From Triangularia verruculosa (lineage: Eukaryota; Ascomycota; Sordariomycetes; Sordariales; Podosporaceae), in assembly GCA_033296885.1 (NCBI GenBank), contig MU864004.1, forward strand, positions 39,571-103,570: 64,000 bases of DNA, read 5' to 3'. Below, piece after piece: positions 35,193-47,661 of the stretch (the first letter of the stretch is position 1; each line of letters begins with the position of its first letter). The position numbers and the translations under genes were made by a program. The notes beneath the pieces are model-generated. The model was not told the DNA's origin and made no database searches. It saw only the letters and a list, made by a program, of their open reading frames with translations.

Positions 35193-37420
35193 TGGTATGT
35201 CGATCCTGGGCCTGGGACGAGACGGCTCTTTTCGACAGGCAGATGCGTAAAATCCTAGTGTATGGCAAGATTTGTCGAAGGATGGTCCAGAGACGACGAC
35301 AGTATTATAGGGCTTCTCTACTCACCCATCCCACTAGACTGGAGAGTGGCCTTCTCCCCGAAATGCAATTGCTTCATGTCACATTTACTACCCACACCCA
35401 ACCCATTCCTGATTTGGGCAAGAAAAGGGTCAAGTTTTCCAACCTCTTCACATTACCATCACATCACCACGGACACTACTGTATCGAAAACGACACAGCC
35501 ACCCGAGATAATGTACCCCTTATGAGCCCTCGAGCGGCTGGTAGTCGAGTTTGTACTGTTTACAGCATGCGTAGCCGACAAGGGGACTTGGAGGAAGAGT
35601 GGGGGAAAGAACAAGCGGATTACCATATCTTGATCGCTACCCAAAGACCGAGCACGGGACTGTGCCGAGTATCCAGAGCTCTTGCTTCCAGTAGTACAGG
35701 GCAGGTGAGCTTGAGCCTGGACCTGCGAACGTTCCATGGCCAGGATCACATACACTAGTATCCCTCGTCGCCGTTGGCTGGCAGAATGTTTCAACCGGGC
35801 GGAAGCCGAAAACCCCTAACGCATGATGCAGCACCATCTACCAAGATCTCGGCTTAACCAGTTGCAGTTGGCACCATTATCTGGATGCGAGTGTACATAG
35901 AGGATTGAGCAATAGACCGATCAGGCTTCGTTTTTACATTGACAGCTGCCTTTCGACATTTCATCCACTCAAGCTTTCTCAGCAGGCATTATCTTCTCCT
36001 CTTGAGGTCGAGCCAAGGGGCGACCCCGCGATTGCACGGATCTCCCCGCCTTGTCGCAACACCCTGCAGAGAACCCTTGTCACAGGGAGTGCCCTGCCAA
36101 GCAGTCAGTGCCACCCAGTACCCCTTTCTCTCGGCTCTTGTTGCTTCAAGTCTGGGGGAGTCATGGTAGGTTTTGGCGACTTGCCCAAAGCGGCTCATGA
36201 TACTGCCAGGGGGGAACAGATTCAGCGTCGACTGGGCGTTTTGAGAAAGATGATGGCCGGCACAGAGTCTCCAGGGTTGCAATCAAGAGTAGTACCGTCT
36301 CCTTGGGGATCTGCGGCTCAAGAGTGTTTGCGATTGCACTGCCACGCTACAGATTCGGCAGCATACCGAGACATTGTGCTCTGGTACTCCGTATCTTTTG
36401 CAAATATTGCCCGAGTGACACTCTGAACCTTGAACGCTTCAACAGTCGCTAGGAGAAGATGGAACACGTTTCATACCGCCCTCTCTTCCCTTATTTGAAC
36501 AAAACAATGCTCCCTCCATTGCCTGTCACTGGCTATCAAGTAACCCGATCTAGGCTCTTCGACGACTCCTCTCTGCGAATCCGTTTTAGGTTCTTGCCAA
36601 GCTCAAACCAAGGCTTCAGTTTGAGCTTGACCATCGCTACACAGACAAGGCCTCCCTGCCTCCCATGTTTGGCATTTTGAATGCTGGTCGAGATGACCAC
36701 GACTTGTCATCCAGCTGAAGTCTGGGCCGGACTGCTTGATGCAACAGATCAGCTTTCGCCAGAGTCTCACGGCCGTCAGAAGCCTGGGAGTGACATTTGC
36801 ATGGACGCGTTCATCCCAGCTATGTTTTTATCACAAAGCCGGATCATTGGTTCCTATCTTGGTTCCCAGCTTGGCCTTCTTATCTGTGACAGTCTTGGGC
36901 GTGGATTCCCATGTCGCTGTCGCTTCTTCCGCTGCTGCTTCTCGCTGGGCATGAGTCGCGGCAGATCTTGCCATGGTGTTACCTGACCCCATTAATCCAC
37001 GATGCTGTCTTGGGAAAGAGTACATACTAAAGAGAGACGGCAGTTTCTCGAACGCGGGTTCTGGACTCTTGGCTCTTCTCCCACCCTTGCTGCGATTTTC
37101 TGTCCTCGGGAGGACATAAGTCTTTCATTTCCATTGTTGCCGCTTTTTATTCACTTTTTTTCCCCTCTTCTCCTTCTTTTTTCTCCTTTTGGCACCGTCG
37201 TCGCCTCAAGCTGGTGATGGTGCATCTCGCGCCCAATCCGCCCCCTTTCCTTTCCTAATCTTCTTTCTCTTCTTCTCAACTGCCGGGCGGTTTTCTTCTA
37301 ACGTACACTCTTGATTTCTTGTTCTCTTTCGATCAGGACAGACCTGGGGTCTCTTCTTGCCGTTAAAACACGAGGTACTGGTATACCGGAATCGCTTGAC
37401 GCGAAAATAAATAAGAAAAA
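35193..37420. promoter_or_regulatory. Divergent region between CDF and ZIP genes
   Basis: About 2.2 kb separate the two divergent metal-transporter starts. No supported coding exon was found. Zinc- or manganese-responsive sites could lie here, but none can be named from the sequence alone. Confidence 0.35.
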
Positions 37421-38978
37421 ATGGACGGAAAGCCACAGTGCGGGAGCGGCGAGGAGGTTGGAGAGTACGACCTCCCGCTTCACGTCGCAGGTCTTTGTAA
37501 GTTTCCATCAAAATGACCCGAAATGGAAGCTGATGCTGACTGGCGATCCAGTCATGGTACTGGCTGCCTCGATCTTTGGCGCCGGTTTTCCCGTGGTGGC
37601 CAAGAAGGTCAAGTGGGTGAAGGTGCCTACATCGGTGTTCTTCGCCTGCAAGCATTTTGGTACTGGTGTTCTTATCGCCACGGCGTTTGTTCACGTAGGT
37701 GGTCTTGTGGCCTAGAAAAAAACAAGTGTCTTCTTCTGACAGGTAGCAGCTTCTCCCTGTCGCTTTCGGTAACTTGACGGACCCGTGTCTTCCCGATTTG
37801 TTCACCACCCAATACCCCGCCATGCCCGGTGTGATCATGATGGGCTCGATGTTCTGTCTTTTTGTTCTGGAGATGTATCTCAATGCCAAGATGGGTGGAC
37901 ATTCTCACGGAGGCGCCACTGGGTTCGAGACTTCTGCACCACCCCTCCCTCCGCCGAGTCCCAAGCCGGCCTACCAGCACACACATGCCCCGAATCACAA
38001 GAGAGCTCCTTCCCGCCCACCTAGATACACCGCCTACAGCGAGTTCGAGATTGAGGATATGGACTACGAGAAGAAGATGGCACAGAAGCTGTACGGCGAG
38101 AAGATGGACGCCTATGCGCGCAGCGACAACCCCTTTGATGATGTCGACGAGCTGGAGGTTCGATCCGAGATGCCACCTTGGTTTGTGGTATTCTACGAGC
38201 AGTATGTCCGCCAGCGGCTGGAGATGGTCAACCTGATCAAGTCGAGCCACGTGGCTCTGAAGCGGGAGCAGCAACAACAATACGCCGACGCCGAGAAGCG
38301 CATGAGCATGCTTGCCCCTCCCCCCTCGCTGGCTGACTCCCCGTACATCGATGTCGAGACTGGTCAGCCGGTCGATCCGGCCGTGTTTCGCAAGATGTCG
38401 ATGAACATCACGTTGTTGGAGGGTGGCATCCTGTTCCACTCGGTCTTTGTCGGCATGACCATCAGCATCACTATCGACGGCTTTGTTATTCTTCTGGTTG
38501 CCATTTTGTTCCATCAGATGTTCGAGGGTCTTGGTCTCGGTTCCAGGATTGCGGCGGTTCCCTACAAGCAGGGCAGTCTTCGGCCTTGGATCTTGGTGGT
38601 GGCTTTTGGTTGCACTTGCCCGATCGGACAGGCTATCGGCCTGATAGTGAAGGATTCTTATGATCCCAACAGCGCATTCGGGTTGATTATTGTTGGTGTA
38701 TTCAACGCCATGTAAGTTTTGCTGGTTCTTGCATTGTTATCAGAGTGCTAACTCGGTATAGCTCGTCCGGTCTTCTTCTGTACGCTTCTCTGGTTGACTT
38801 GTTGGCCGAGGACTTTCTGTCTGAGGAGGCGGATAGGACCTTGACCAAGAAGCAGAAGAGGGACGCCTTCATGTGGGTTCTTTTGGGAGGTGAGTTTACA
38901 TTAGCTTCTCCTTTGTGATTCTGGAGACTAACCAAAATCGCAGCTGTCGGCATGTCTGTTGTCGGTGCCTTTGCCTAA
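37421..38978 (+). CDS. ZIP-family zinc transporter
   Basis: Importer of zinc or a similar divalent metal into the cytosol. Five exons: 37421-37496, 37552-37694, 37750-38711, 38762-38889 and 38944-38978, giving 447 residues. The ATG at 37421 follows an A-rich context and gives MDGKPQCGSGEEVGEYDLPL. Splicing restores KHFGTGVLIATAFVH joined to LLPVAFGNLTDPCLP, the family's segment 2-3 region. The long cytosolic loop carries GGHSHGG and other His residues. Segments 4 and 5 have the metal-binding motifs EGGILFHSVFVG and HQMFEGLGLG. The acceptor of intron 2 lies a few bases beyond an earlier CAG; only the later AG keeps the frame. The last exon codes 11 residues ending VVGAFA, as is usual for Zrt-like proteins. 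Confidence 0.93.
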
Positions 38979-40751
38979 ATGAACGACGTAAAGCCAGAGC
39001 AGTGTACGATACGACCATGACCGACCCACGATACCACGATTGAAACGAAATCGGAGTGAGAAAGATGGAGCAATAGAAAGAGGACAGCACGACTCGACAG
39101 TCATTCTTTTACATGCTTCATCATCAGCACCTGTGCCGGGCACACACCTATCTAAGTACCAAAAGCAAAAAAACCACAAGGTTGAAGCCGACCAACAACC
39201 GACATCATTCACAAGGAGGCTAAACCGCACACACTATCGAACAATCTACTGCCAGCAAACTATCAACCAGAAAACAGTGAGGGATGGGACTACAGGGCAA
39301 GCGCATATTCTATGTGTGACTAATATTATATACTTTCATTCATCTTTTACTACCAGCAATAGTCACTTTAGGGGTGGGTATTCTCGTCGATTTGTCTTGT
39401 AATCATTCCTTTTTCTTTTTTTTTCTTTTGGGCCGAGCCCCCTTTTTAGGACTGCAAGGGAAAGGGGGGGAAACAAATGTCAATTATTGGTTCACTAGAA
39501 TATTGTCTGAGCCTATGACTACACCATCAAGTGTTGACTATATCTTGTATATCTATCATGTTTTCTTAGCGAGAAGGGCGGGGGAGGTTCGAGGGTCCTA
39601 GAGGCTGGGCGTCTATCGTGTAAAAGGGAATCTGGAAACTTTGCATTAACCTTGATCGTTGCTGTACCTATACCATGACTGGTTAGCTTGGTCGGGAGGT
39701 TGAAAGATAGCGCCAGGAGTGGCGAGGAGTGGTTTTGCAAAATGGATAGCATGATAGTTGCTAATTCCATCGTTAACTTAAAAGCACCGTAACATTCCAA
39801 AGCAAAGTCTTTGCATGAGGGTGGCTTGTGCTAGCTACAACCTAAGGTAGTCCAACCTTTTGATGTCTGAAACATCGTTATCTCTTTGTGGGCCAGATTA
39901 AGAGGGGCTCATAAGTCGGCACCAGATCACGTTGACATGAAAGGTATTTCCAACAACAAGAATAACGACCCTGCCTGGTACCTTACCTGAAGTGTTGGGA
40001 GAGGTCATTCACTTCCATTACCTCGTATAGGCCCTGGGCCCCACTTCACTTCGCTCAGGCCACCCACACTTCAAGCATCTATTTGATTGAAGCAGCTGTT
40101 TGATAGCTTCTTTCTCAATTCATGGCCTTTTACCACTACTTTTGACCATATATTGGGCCATCACGTATCACTACCTTTCTCCCGTAGTGGATGACGCGGA
40201 GGAAATCGAGGTCAAGGACTGGAAAATTCAAGAGCATGTACTTGATTCTGCAAAGAAAATTGATGACGGCAAGAATTCAACTGAGCACAAGATGGATCAT
40301 AAGTCACATTACGAGTTCTGATTTCCAGGGCGTTGCCAAGCGTTTGGGGGTCTGACAGAAACGTGCCTTTCATGATGTTGTCTTGGGACTTCTTTTCAAT
40401 CAATAACAGCATGTTTCTACCTGTTTCAACCTCTTAGCGCGGGATACCAGGATCTCTTCAAATCATTCTTATATCCATCCTGGGCTAAGAAATGCCCTAT
40501 ACACACGCGCCTGCATGAAGGAGAGCCAAGGGCATCGGTGTAAAACGGTTAACCTACATAGGTATAATTCAACAACTCGCCAAGGAGGCGCGGTAAAATG
40601 TCCCGACATCTGTACAGTACCTACACTATAGAAACATGTCCCAACACTCTGAAATGCTCATAAAATGTACAAATCGGAGGGTGATCATACAACGTGCCTT
40701 GATGTTTAGTGACATCCACCCGCAATACATTCAAGACGCAACGCCACCATC
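38979..40751. other. Intergenic stretch between convergent genes
   Basis: No recognised gene. The open frame at about 40100-40321 lacks an ATG start and any motif. The first few hundred bases are probably the ZIP 3' UTR. Confidence 0.45.
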
Positions 40752-41930
40752 CTACTTATTCGTCTTCTTCGTTTCCCGGTGTCTGATAATGTCATTGCTG
40801 TCGTTCACCCATTTGCTGATATCCGCCTTTGAACCACAGTCGAAAACACCCCCAATGACTGCAAATCACATATGGATCAGTAAAGTAGATAAGAAGTAAC
40901 GGGTATCTGACGTACCTCGGTATCCGAAGCGCTCTACCATCAGCTGATCTGTGTATGGCCACTTGAGATCTAGGCAACGGCATGTCCGTTTTGATGTGAG
41001 ATGTTTTCTGAGTCGGGTCAACATGCCTGGGCCTTGTTCAAGGCAATCAGACCAATGGCATTTAATTGTATACCAGGTACCGGTGCTTTGAAAATGAAAA
41101 ACCCACTGGTTTCCCCGAACGAGGTGAAGGTCGACTGTATCATCAATCGGACGACGGTTCGAACTCGATGACTTCCAAGAGGACATTGTATTGGGGGTGC
41201 TGACAGATTTGGCAACTGCAGCCCCTGACTGGTCTGGAGGGTAAAAGTCGAGACAGTCAACTTGTTGAGATGAAGTACACGGGACTCCGGTCACGGAACC
41301 TGACTTGTGCTCTGAATATGTGACTCGACGTCGCTTGCTTGGGGATGAGGGAGCGGACTTCATGGGACTCTCGGTCCTCTTTCTAGGGGAGGTCCACGTT
41401 GTATTCTATGAGGCGGGCCAGTTAGGCCTAAACATCAGACATGTGGACGAGGAATGAAATGTTCAACTTACCGAGCCATCGCCAACCTGCCACTCCGCCA
41501 TTGAGGTTATATTTGGAGTGCCCGAAGCCAACGATGAAGCATCATCAATCGCAAGTCCTTGTTGAGCTGATCGCTCAACTAGCTGAAGCTTAGAGAATAT
41601 TCGATCGTCTAGTGTGGCAATAAGATTTTCCCTGCTCGGAATCATGGCGAATAGTCGGCTGGCTAGATCACCGCTGGTTTCGACCGCCATTGCCGTAGCA
41701 ATAGCGTCAACCTTCTTGGTGAGCGTGCTGACTTCCTTCTCAATGACAGCAGCGATCCTGTTCGCGGGGCTTTCAATATCCAGGGAACTGATTTCCTTCG
41801 CCCAGTGCTCCTCGGCTTGTCTGGCCATGAATTCATGGAAGGTTTCGCGACAGACTGCCACGTCGTCGTCGTAGTCAGTTAGGAGGCATGGCGAGTTCTC
41901 CCCCCCGAGACCGTGGCGATGGTCGGGCAT
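40752..41930 (-). CDS. Unknown protein with a degenerate zinc-finger-like C-terminus, 351 residues
   Basis: Three exons, 41930-41472, 41405-40916 and 40858-40752. The introns are 66 and 57 nt with GTAAGT and GTACGT donors, and both joins keep the frame. The N-terminal part is acidic and helical (ETFHEFMARQAEEHWAKE, EKEVSTLTKKVDAIATAM), suggesting a coiled coil. The middle has a basic SPSKRRRV, a possible nuclear signal. The C-terminus has GTWYTIKCHWSDC, RLRKHL, KRTCRC and VERFGYRGVIGGVF. It resembles fungal proteins in which a WY-x-x-KC motif and a following His form a degenerate C2H2-like unit; that reading is inference. A start further upstream cannot be excluded. It is divergent from the gene at 42363 with 432 bp between. 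Confidence 0.7.
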
Positions 41931-42362
41931 GTTGGGTCGGTGGTGATCGTCAGCTTGAGCGACTGACGGTCAGTATTTCCAGGCTTGAAGGGGCGGTAAA
42001 ACAGATCGAATTGGAAGGGTGGTCGGAAGTGGGTGTCAAAAGTGAAGTTGCTATGAGGGAGTCGAAAGCGGGGCCACAGACGGATGGTCTTCACGAAGGC
42101 AGCCACGATCACCCCAGCCCGGCCGTACCTTCCTTTCAAAGTGAGGATGTTTGAACTCGAGATGGTCGAGCTGCTTCAGCTGGCGGGGAGTAAGTGACGG
42201 CAAAACTCTCACCGGACAGCCCCGCCGGGTCTTATTCACTTCTCATTCTGCTCGACTGGCATTTGGCAAGTGTCGCCGGCCTCTCAATATGTTAGTCTGC
42301 TCGATAAACTCGACTCATCACCAACCACACCATAACACCACCATCAATTCCCACAAGCCACA
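41931..42362. promoter_or_regulatory. Divergent promoter of two unknown genes
   Basis: A 432-bp spacer between the ATGs at 41930 (-) and 42363 (+). The sequence directly before 42363 is C/A-rich (accaccatcaattcccacaa), as in many fungal leaders. Confidence 0.4.
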
Positions 42363-44175
42363 ATGCCTATCGATCTCTCACGAATTTTGCGTTCTGACGC
42401 GATTATCGCACTCCTGGCAGAGGAGGATGAGCCTCTCTTTGCGAGGCTAGACTCGAGAGGAATAATGCGAGGGGAGCACTCGATATCCGAAGCCCTCCGC
42501 TTTCACATCAAGGCCTTTCTTGACCATATCCCGCTAGTCTCTCCCATCTCGTATGTCTTCCATCGCCAGTCTGGGGCCCTTGAAAGATTACAACGTCTAA
42601 CAGCACCGTAGCAGCGTAGCCCCTCGCAAGCTGGTCCCCAAGGAAGTCGCTTTCTCTAACTCGCCAACTCCTCCTAGGACCCTAAGCGCTTCTAGATTCA
42701 AGGTACAGGAGAGAAACCCAGAGGAGGCAGCGTTTGAGGCGAGTGAGTCGAAGGGGAAGGAGCTGGAGCATGAAAAACCGGATGACAATGCGCTCGAGCA
42801 CGATGGGTTGAGGAAAAGGAAGAGAACGATCTACGGTATCACCGCCCTCCCCGCCATTAAAACCCGCAAGATATACACCTGCCGTGACGCGACCCAACCG
42901 CTAGCAATCGTCTGGCCCAGCACCCAGACTGACAGTCACAACAGTCCCCTTGACCCTGACAGTCCACCGACCTGCCACACCGACCCGGATCCATGCGCCT
43001 TCCAAGCCTGCACCGAATACGACCCTTGGATCACTCCTCGAGAAAGGCCAGCCCCTTGCCAGCACATCATTTGGTACGGCGCAGTTGCCGCCCTCTCCAA
43101 CTTCGCTGCAGAGAAACTTTGCCGTGCCTTACTCAAGCACAACATCACCACCCTTGACGCTCCCATCGCGGATACGTCCGAGGCCCGCGCCATCGAGGCC
43201 CACATCCTCCCGTGGCTGGTTGTCGCTTACGGCCTTTACACGGCCCGGAGTTTTATTTGCGGCCGCTACAAGAAACTTGTCATTCACCTCTGCAAACAGT
43301 GCGTTCATCGCATTACCCAGGCCAACGATAATGTGCTCATCCACCTACGACCTTGGACGTTCCTGGAGGACTGGATTTGGAGAGTGACCGAGATTTATCA
43401 TGTACTCGAGACGATGGTGATTTGGTTGGAGGAGGCGGTAGAGAAGATGGATAAGTCGATCATGTGTCTGGTGGAGGCGTCTGTTCCGGAGGAGGAGGTG
43501 ATGACCAGGGGGGAAATGTTGCCGCTGTATCGTTGTCTGGTGGATATGAGGGAGATGATGAGCGGGGGTGCAATTAAGGGCGTGAGGGAGGACATGAAGA
43601 CGATCAAGCATGCGGTGGGGAGAATGATGGAGGTGGTGCATCCGTTGACGGGGTTGGGGCATGATAAGGGTGTGGCGGAGGCGTTAGGCGGGCTGTGGAG
43701 TGTTGAGAATGGGGAGGATGAGGAACAAAATAGTTCTGAGGATGAGTCTGATGATGATATGGAGGATGTTGACGATGCGGACGATCCGGAGAAGGATGGA
43801 GATGAGTCTGTGGATTGTATGGACGAGGACGAGGACGATATTACCCTGGGATACGATGACGAGTCCGATGATTCTGGCGAGGACACGAAATATGGAAAAG
43901 ATGAGGAGAAGGAAATCGTGGGCGAGGACAATGACGCGTGGTTGGCGTCGATGATGGACCCAATAAGTGACGGCGAAACAGAAGACTGGTCGGCATCAAA
44001 TGATGATCTCGAAGATGGATTCGACAAGGAGATGCAAAAGCACAGGCCTGTGATCGAGATGGCGCTCTCGGATGCTGCAGTCGAGGTGCGCAGAGTCTGT
44101 GAGACGTGGAGGATGCATTATGCTTTTATTCTAGCTATCCAGAGTGGTTTTCTGAACGAAACACAGGATGATTGA
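42363..44175 (+). CDS. Unknown protein with very acidic C-terminal third, 582-583 residues
   Basis: Exons are 42363-42550 and 42612-44175. The donor is GTATGT; the acceptor is a tandem TAG/CAG (GTAGCAG at 42608-42614), so use of 42612 or 42615 would differ by one codon and both keep the frame. It starts MPIDLSRILRSDAIIALL. A helical, Trp- and Cys-containing middle (EDWIWRVTEIYHVLETMVIW) is followed by a long Asp/Glu-rich stretch (around 43720-43960) and a final helical segment. Basic RKRKR lies near residue 130. I do not recognise a family. An acidic tail of this type is common in nuclear, chromatin or ribosome-assembly proteins, but this alone is weak evidence. It converges with the hydrolase gene, 266 bp away. 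Confidence 0.7.
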
Positions 44176-44441
44176 ATTTGATTTACATGTAACTGATCGC
44201 AATTCATTCTGTGTGTATTTGGAGATTGATAGGATACATTAGTAGTCTTTCAGTGGCGTTTGTAAGTATAACACTCTTCATCACAACAGGCTAGCTTCGT
44301 TGGAGAATCATGAGCATTCAAACCATTCTGAGCGGTGATTGTCCTACACTATCGTACATCTGTTCTTCCCGCAAATACCAAGCCAACCCATCACCGCCGT
44401 ACCTCATTCATTTGAATATATCATTTCATAACCCATGACCA

Positions 44442-45412
44442 TCAACAGAACCCACATTTCTGTAACCAATCACCAAGAATCTGGTTCACCTCCTGCCCCT
44501 TGACATGATGAAACCAATGCCCGACCCCCTCCACAACCGCCGTCTCTACCGTCGGTCCCATCTCCTTGTCCGTCTGGATCCAGTAGTCGCTATTCCCCAG
44601 CGTCAGTCTCTTCGCCTTGATCGCCTTGGACAGCTCCATCGCGACCTCCTTCCTGCCCAGGCCTTGCTTGTCAGTCCAACAAGCGTAGGTCATGGCAGCG
44701 ATGATACTCGGGTCTTGCGCCTGTTTCCCCCCCCCCCCAAAAAGGGTTCGGTTAGTTTAATTGTTACAGACTCGAGTAAGTTTATACATTGAGAGGGATC
44801 GATGAGAAGAAACACAAAACGTACCATCCCGCGCCTCTGAATCCAGGTCATATGCCAATCCCATTCCGGTCCCGACTTGATGGTTGGGACCAACCCTTTT
44901 CCGGCAAACTGAACCATCAAGTTCTGCATTGTGGTCTCGGGGTCGGAGAAGAGCTCGTCGCAGGTGGAGGAGGGCATGCAGTGCAGAGGGTCCAGCAGGA
45001 CCAACCCCACGACTAGGTCAGGGTGGGTGGCGGCGAGATGGGTGGCCGTGCAGGTGCCGAGGGAGTGTGCGATGACGATCACATTGGAGTTTACGCCTAG
45101 GTGGGAGAGCAGGGCGAAGAGGTCGGAGGAGAGGGATTCGGGGTAGTATGTCTTCTTGTCCCCTTCGGGACCATCGGATGGAGGGGGCAATGGGGCAGAG
45201 GAACGGCCCTGGCCGCGGGGATCGGGGGTGATGACTCGGAGGTTCTTGGAGAGGAGGAAGGGGACTTGCCAGGACCAGTCGGATAGGTCGCAGGTTATGC
45301 CTGGGATGAGCAGGCAGGTGTGTGAAGGGGGCTCGGCAGAGGGAGGGGGGGATTCGTCGATGTAATAAATGTCGATTGGTAGGCCCGGGGTGGGAGAGGT
45401 GAAGAAGGGCAT
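44442..45412 (-). CDS. Alpha/beta hydrolase
   Basis: Two exons, 45412-44825 and 44720-44442, separated by a 104-nt intron that contains a G run near its 3' end on the coding strand; 288 residues. The chosen ATG gives MPFFTSPTPGLPIDIYY; the frame stays open upstream without another good start. Fold motifs: LLIPGITCDLSDWSW (oxyanion-side HG-like loop), DPRGQGRS, nucleophile elbow IAHSLGTC with Ser 117, LLDPLH, and VEGVGHWFHH carrying the catalytic His. This is a soluble esterase/peroxidase-like hydrolase of unknown substrate, with no secretion signal. Confidence 0.85.
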
Positions 45413-46430
45413 TTTGGGCAGATGATGGAAGAAGAGTGGTGAAGTCAATTTGTTTTGTAAAGCGGTGATGGGTAAGTCTGATGGTGTTCGTAGATGGTTG
45501 ACAGTGAGGTATATATAGATACTGATGACATGCCCTGCACGTCCCTTGCGAGCTAAGGGCCGTTCCGTGACCAGAAGAAAACAAGGTCTCTTGCAAAGTT
45601 GCAAGGAAAGATGACTCCCAACCCAATGTTCAGGCGATTCAAGTCCCGAAGATTTCCTAACCTTGCCTTGAGGCAATCCTTTCTCGATCAAGTGTCGAGT
45701 TGAAAGTTCCTTCAGGGGTTCAGGGGTTCAGGGGGACGTCGGGAGAACCCGGCGGATATTACCTAAACCACCACTAAAACACTTTAGCCGCATCCAAGGA
45801 TATTTTCTCAATGTCACAGAGAAGGGTCAATGTGTACGATATGCCTGACCTCGTTTAGCTATGGCCAATGGAATTGAACCCGACAGCTGCAGCGATTCCT
45901 GCCCAAAGCCGATCATGGATCAAAACGACTAGGTATCAAAATAATTGACGCCAAACACCTACAGCTGCAGTGAAATGTCTAACTAACAAAGGCTCTGGGT
46001 CCAAATCCTAGCATGCTTTGATTGATGCCAAGCTTATCAACTTCATTATGTAAGGTACCTATCAAATCTTAGGACGTTATGTTGGCACGAGGGCCCCTGA
46101 CTGAGTCTTGTCATCAACTAATGAATCTTACCGTTCTGTCCGCAAGATTCACAGCACCAACAGAGAGAAGCATAAGATTCTCATCTCGTTATAGCAGTGA
46201 AGAACCTGTTTTGTATGCCTATCTGCTCTTAACAACACACACGCCATCAACCGCCTCTTGACACAAGGAAAAGAAGTGCCCCACGACTTTTTCCCATCCC
46301 CAACTGACAGCGCACTCCATCACACGTCCTGGTCACAAGATAAGGCCTTGAAACATAGTGACTCACACAAGCCGAGATTGGTCCGAGTCTATGGCCTTTA
46401 GGCGTATCTTGGTTGGACTCGTAGAAAGCA
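45413..46430. other. Intergenic stretch without a recognised gene
   Basis: Upstream of the hydrolase and downstream of the coiled-coil gene. Only short frames without motifs are present. Confidence 0.45.
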
Positions 46431-47661
46431 TCACCTCGCAGGAAAGTCCACCCCCCTTTGCAAGCCGGAGCTCGACGCGCTCTCTCCTACTCTCACTTCC
46501 TGCTCCAACACACCGCTCTCCGCCTGGCCACTGGTGGCACTCGTAATCCTAGGGCGAATTCTTTGGGCAGCCACGCTGATCCCTCCCGCTCCGGTCGCGC
46601 TCGTAGCCACACTGGCTGCAACACTTGTTGTTGTGCTGACACTATCACTCCTGACCCTGCGGGTGGCACTAGATCCAGGCGTTATGCCCGAGGCACTGAC
46701 ATCGCTTCCTCTCCGGTCCCGAACCATCCTCTCCAGCTCCCGAACTCTTTTCTTCAGCTCATCATTCTCCCGCTTGGTAGCTTCGAGCTGCTCTCGATAG
46801 AAAGCTGTTTCTTGATAACGGTCTGTGGCTGGGATCAGGCCGGGTGATAACTCGCTCGTTGAGCCAGGGGTTGCGAGAACAGAGGTGCTGTTGCTGCCGT
46901 GAGGAACCCTGGAGGAAAAATAGTTGGCTAGGGTGGGCTCGTTGGAGTAGCTGGAACCGTGCAGACCTAGAGGAGCGGGCGACCCAGCTCTACTCCGACG
47001 AGAAGCGGCACTACCTTGGCGAGAAAGGGCAACACCGCCCAGCGTGGCAGAAGGGGTTTGGTAGGGGTTTGGGCGTAGAGGCGCAGGTGACGAGATTCCT
47101 GCCATAGAAGTGGTGGATACCGAACCGATGTTGCTTCGTGTGCTTGTGTTGGATAGTGTGCGAATGTGTCGGCCGGCTCGGGGATCGCCTGGCTCGGTTC
47201 CCGTGGCGCTCGTCGAGGATGCATTCGAGACAACAGACTCGTTGTGAAGGGCCCTCAGGGCAGCGAGTTCACGCGTGAGACGGTTGATCTGTACACAGAG
47301 ATCAGTCAGCACAGTGCTGAACGGACTGTTTGTCAAAATGTAAACGTACGCGAGCCTCCTGCTCTTTCTCCAGCTCGGAATGGAGCTCTGCGGCAGTAGG
47401 GGGCCGTGGATGTCGAACAGGGCCCGGGCCGGAGCCGACGCCTGTGTTGTCGCCAGTCATGGTGCTGCCGGGCAAGGGACTGATGGGCGGTGGGAATTGG
47501 GGTGACGGGAGCACAGGAGTGGATGTGCTGTTGGGGTTGTTCACGGCGGCTTGGTTCGATGGCAAAACCAATGAACTTGGTGCAGGCGGTGGTGCCATCT
47601 GTTGCGATGTTCGACGCGAGAGGAAATGGGGAGAGGGCGGAACAGAATTGAGGTCGGGCAT
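46431..47661 (-). CDS. Ser-rich coiled-coil protein, 389 residues
   Basis: Exons are 47661-47350 and 47288-46431, with a 61-nt intron (GTACGT donor). The join links ELEKEQEAR to INRLTRELAALR, making one continuous heptad-like helix across the splice. A second helix, YREQLEATKRENDELKKR, continues through VRELERMVRDRRGS. The rest is Ser/Thr/Pro-rich with many RxxS-type phosphorylation-like sites. No membrane segment or enzyme motif is present. It may be a scaffold or cytoskeleton-associated protein, but the sequence gives no specific role. Confidence 0.7.

Noticed and set aside
40100..40321. 73-residue frame with a hydrophobic start
   Set aside because: It starts with TTG; the only ATG is near its end.
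45860..45900. GAATTGAACCC, resembling a reverse-strand tRNA T-loop
   Set aside because: The flanking bases do not pair into a T stem and no acceptor or anticodon arm is present.
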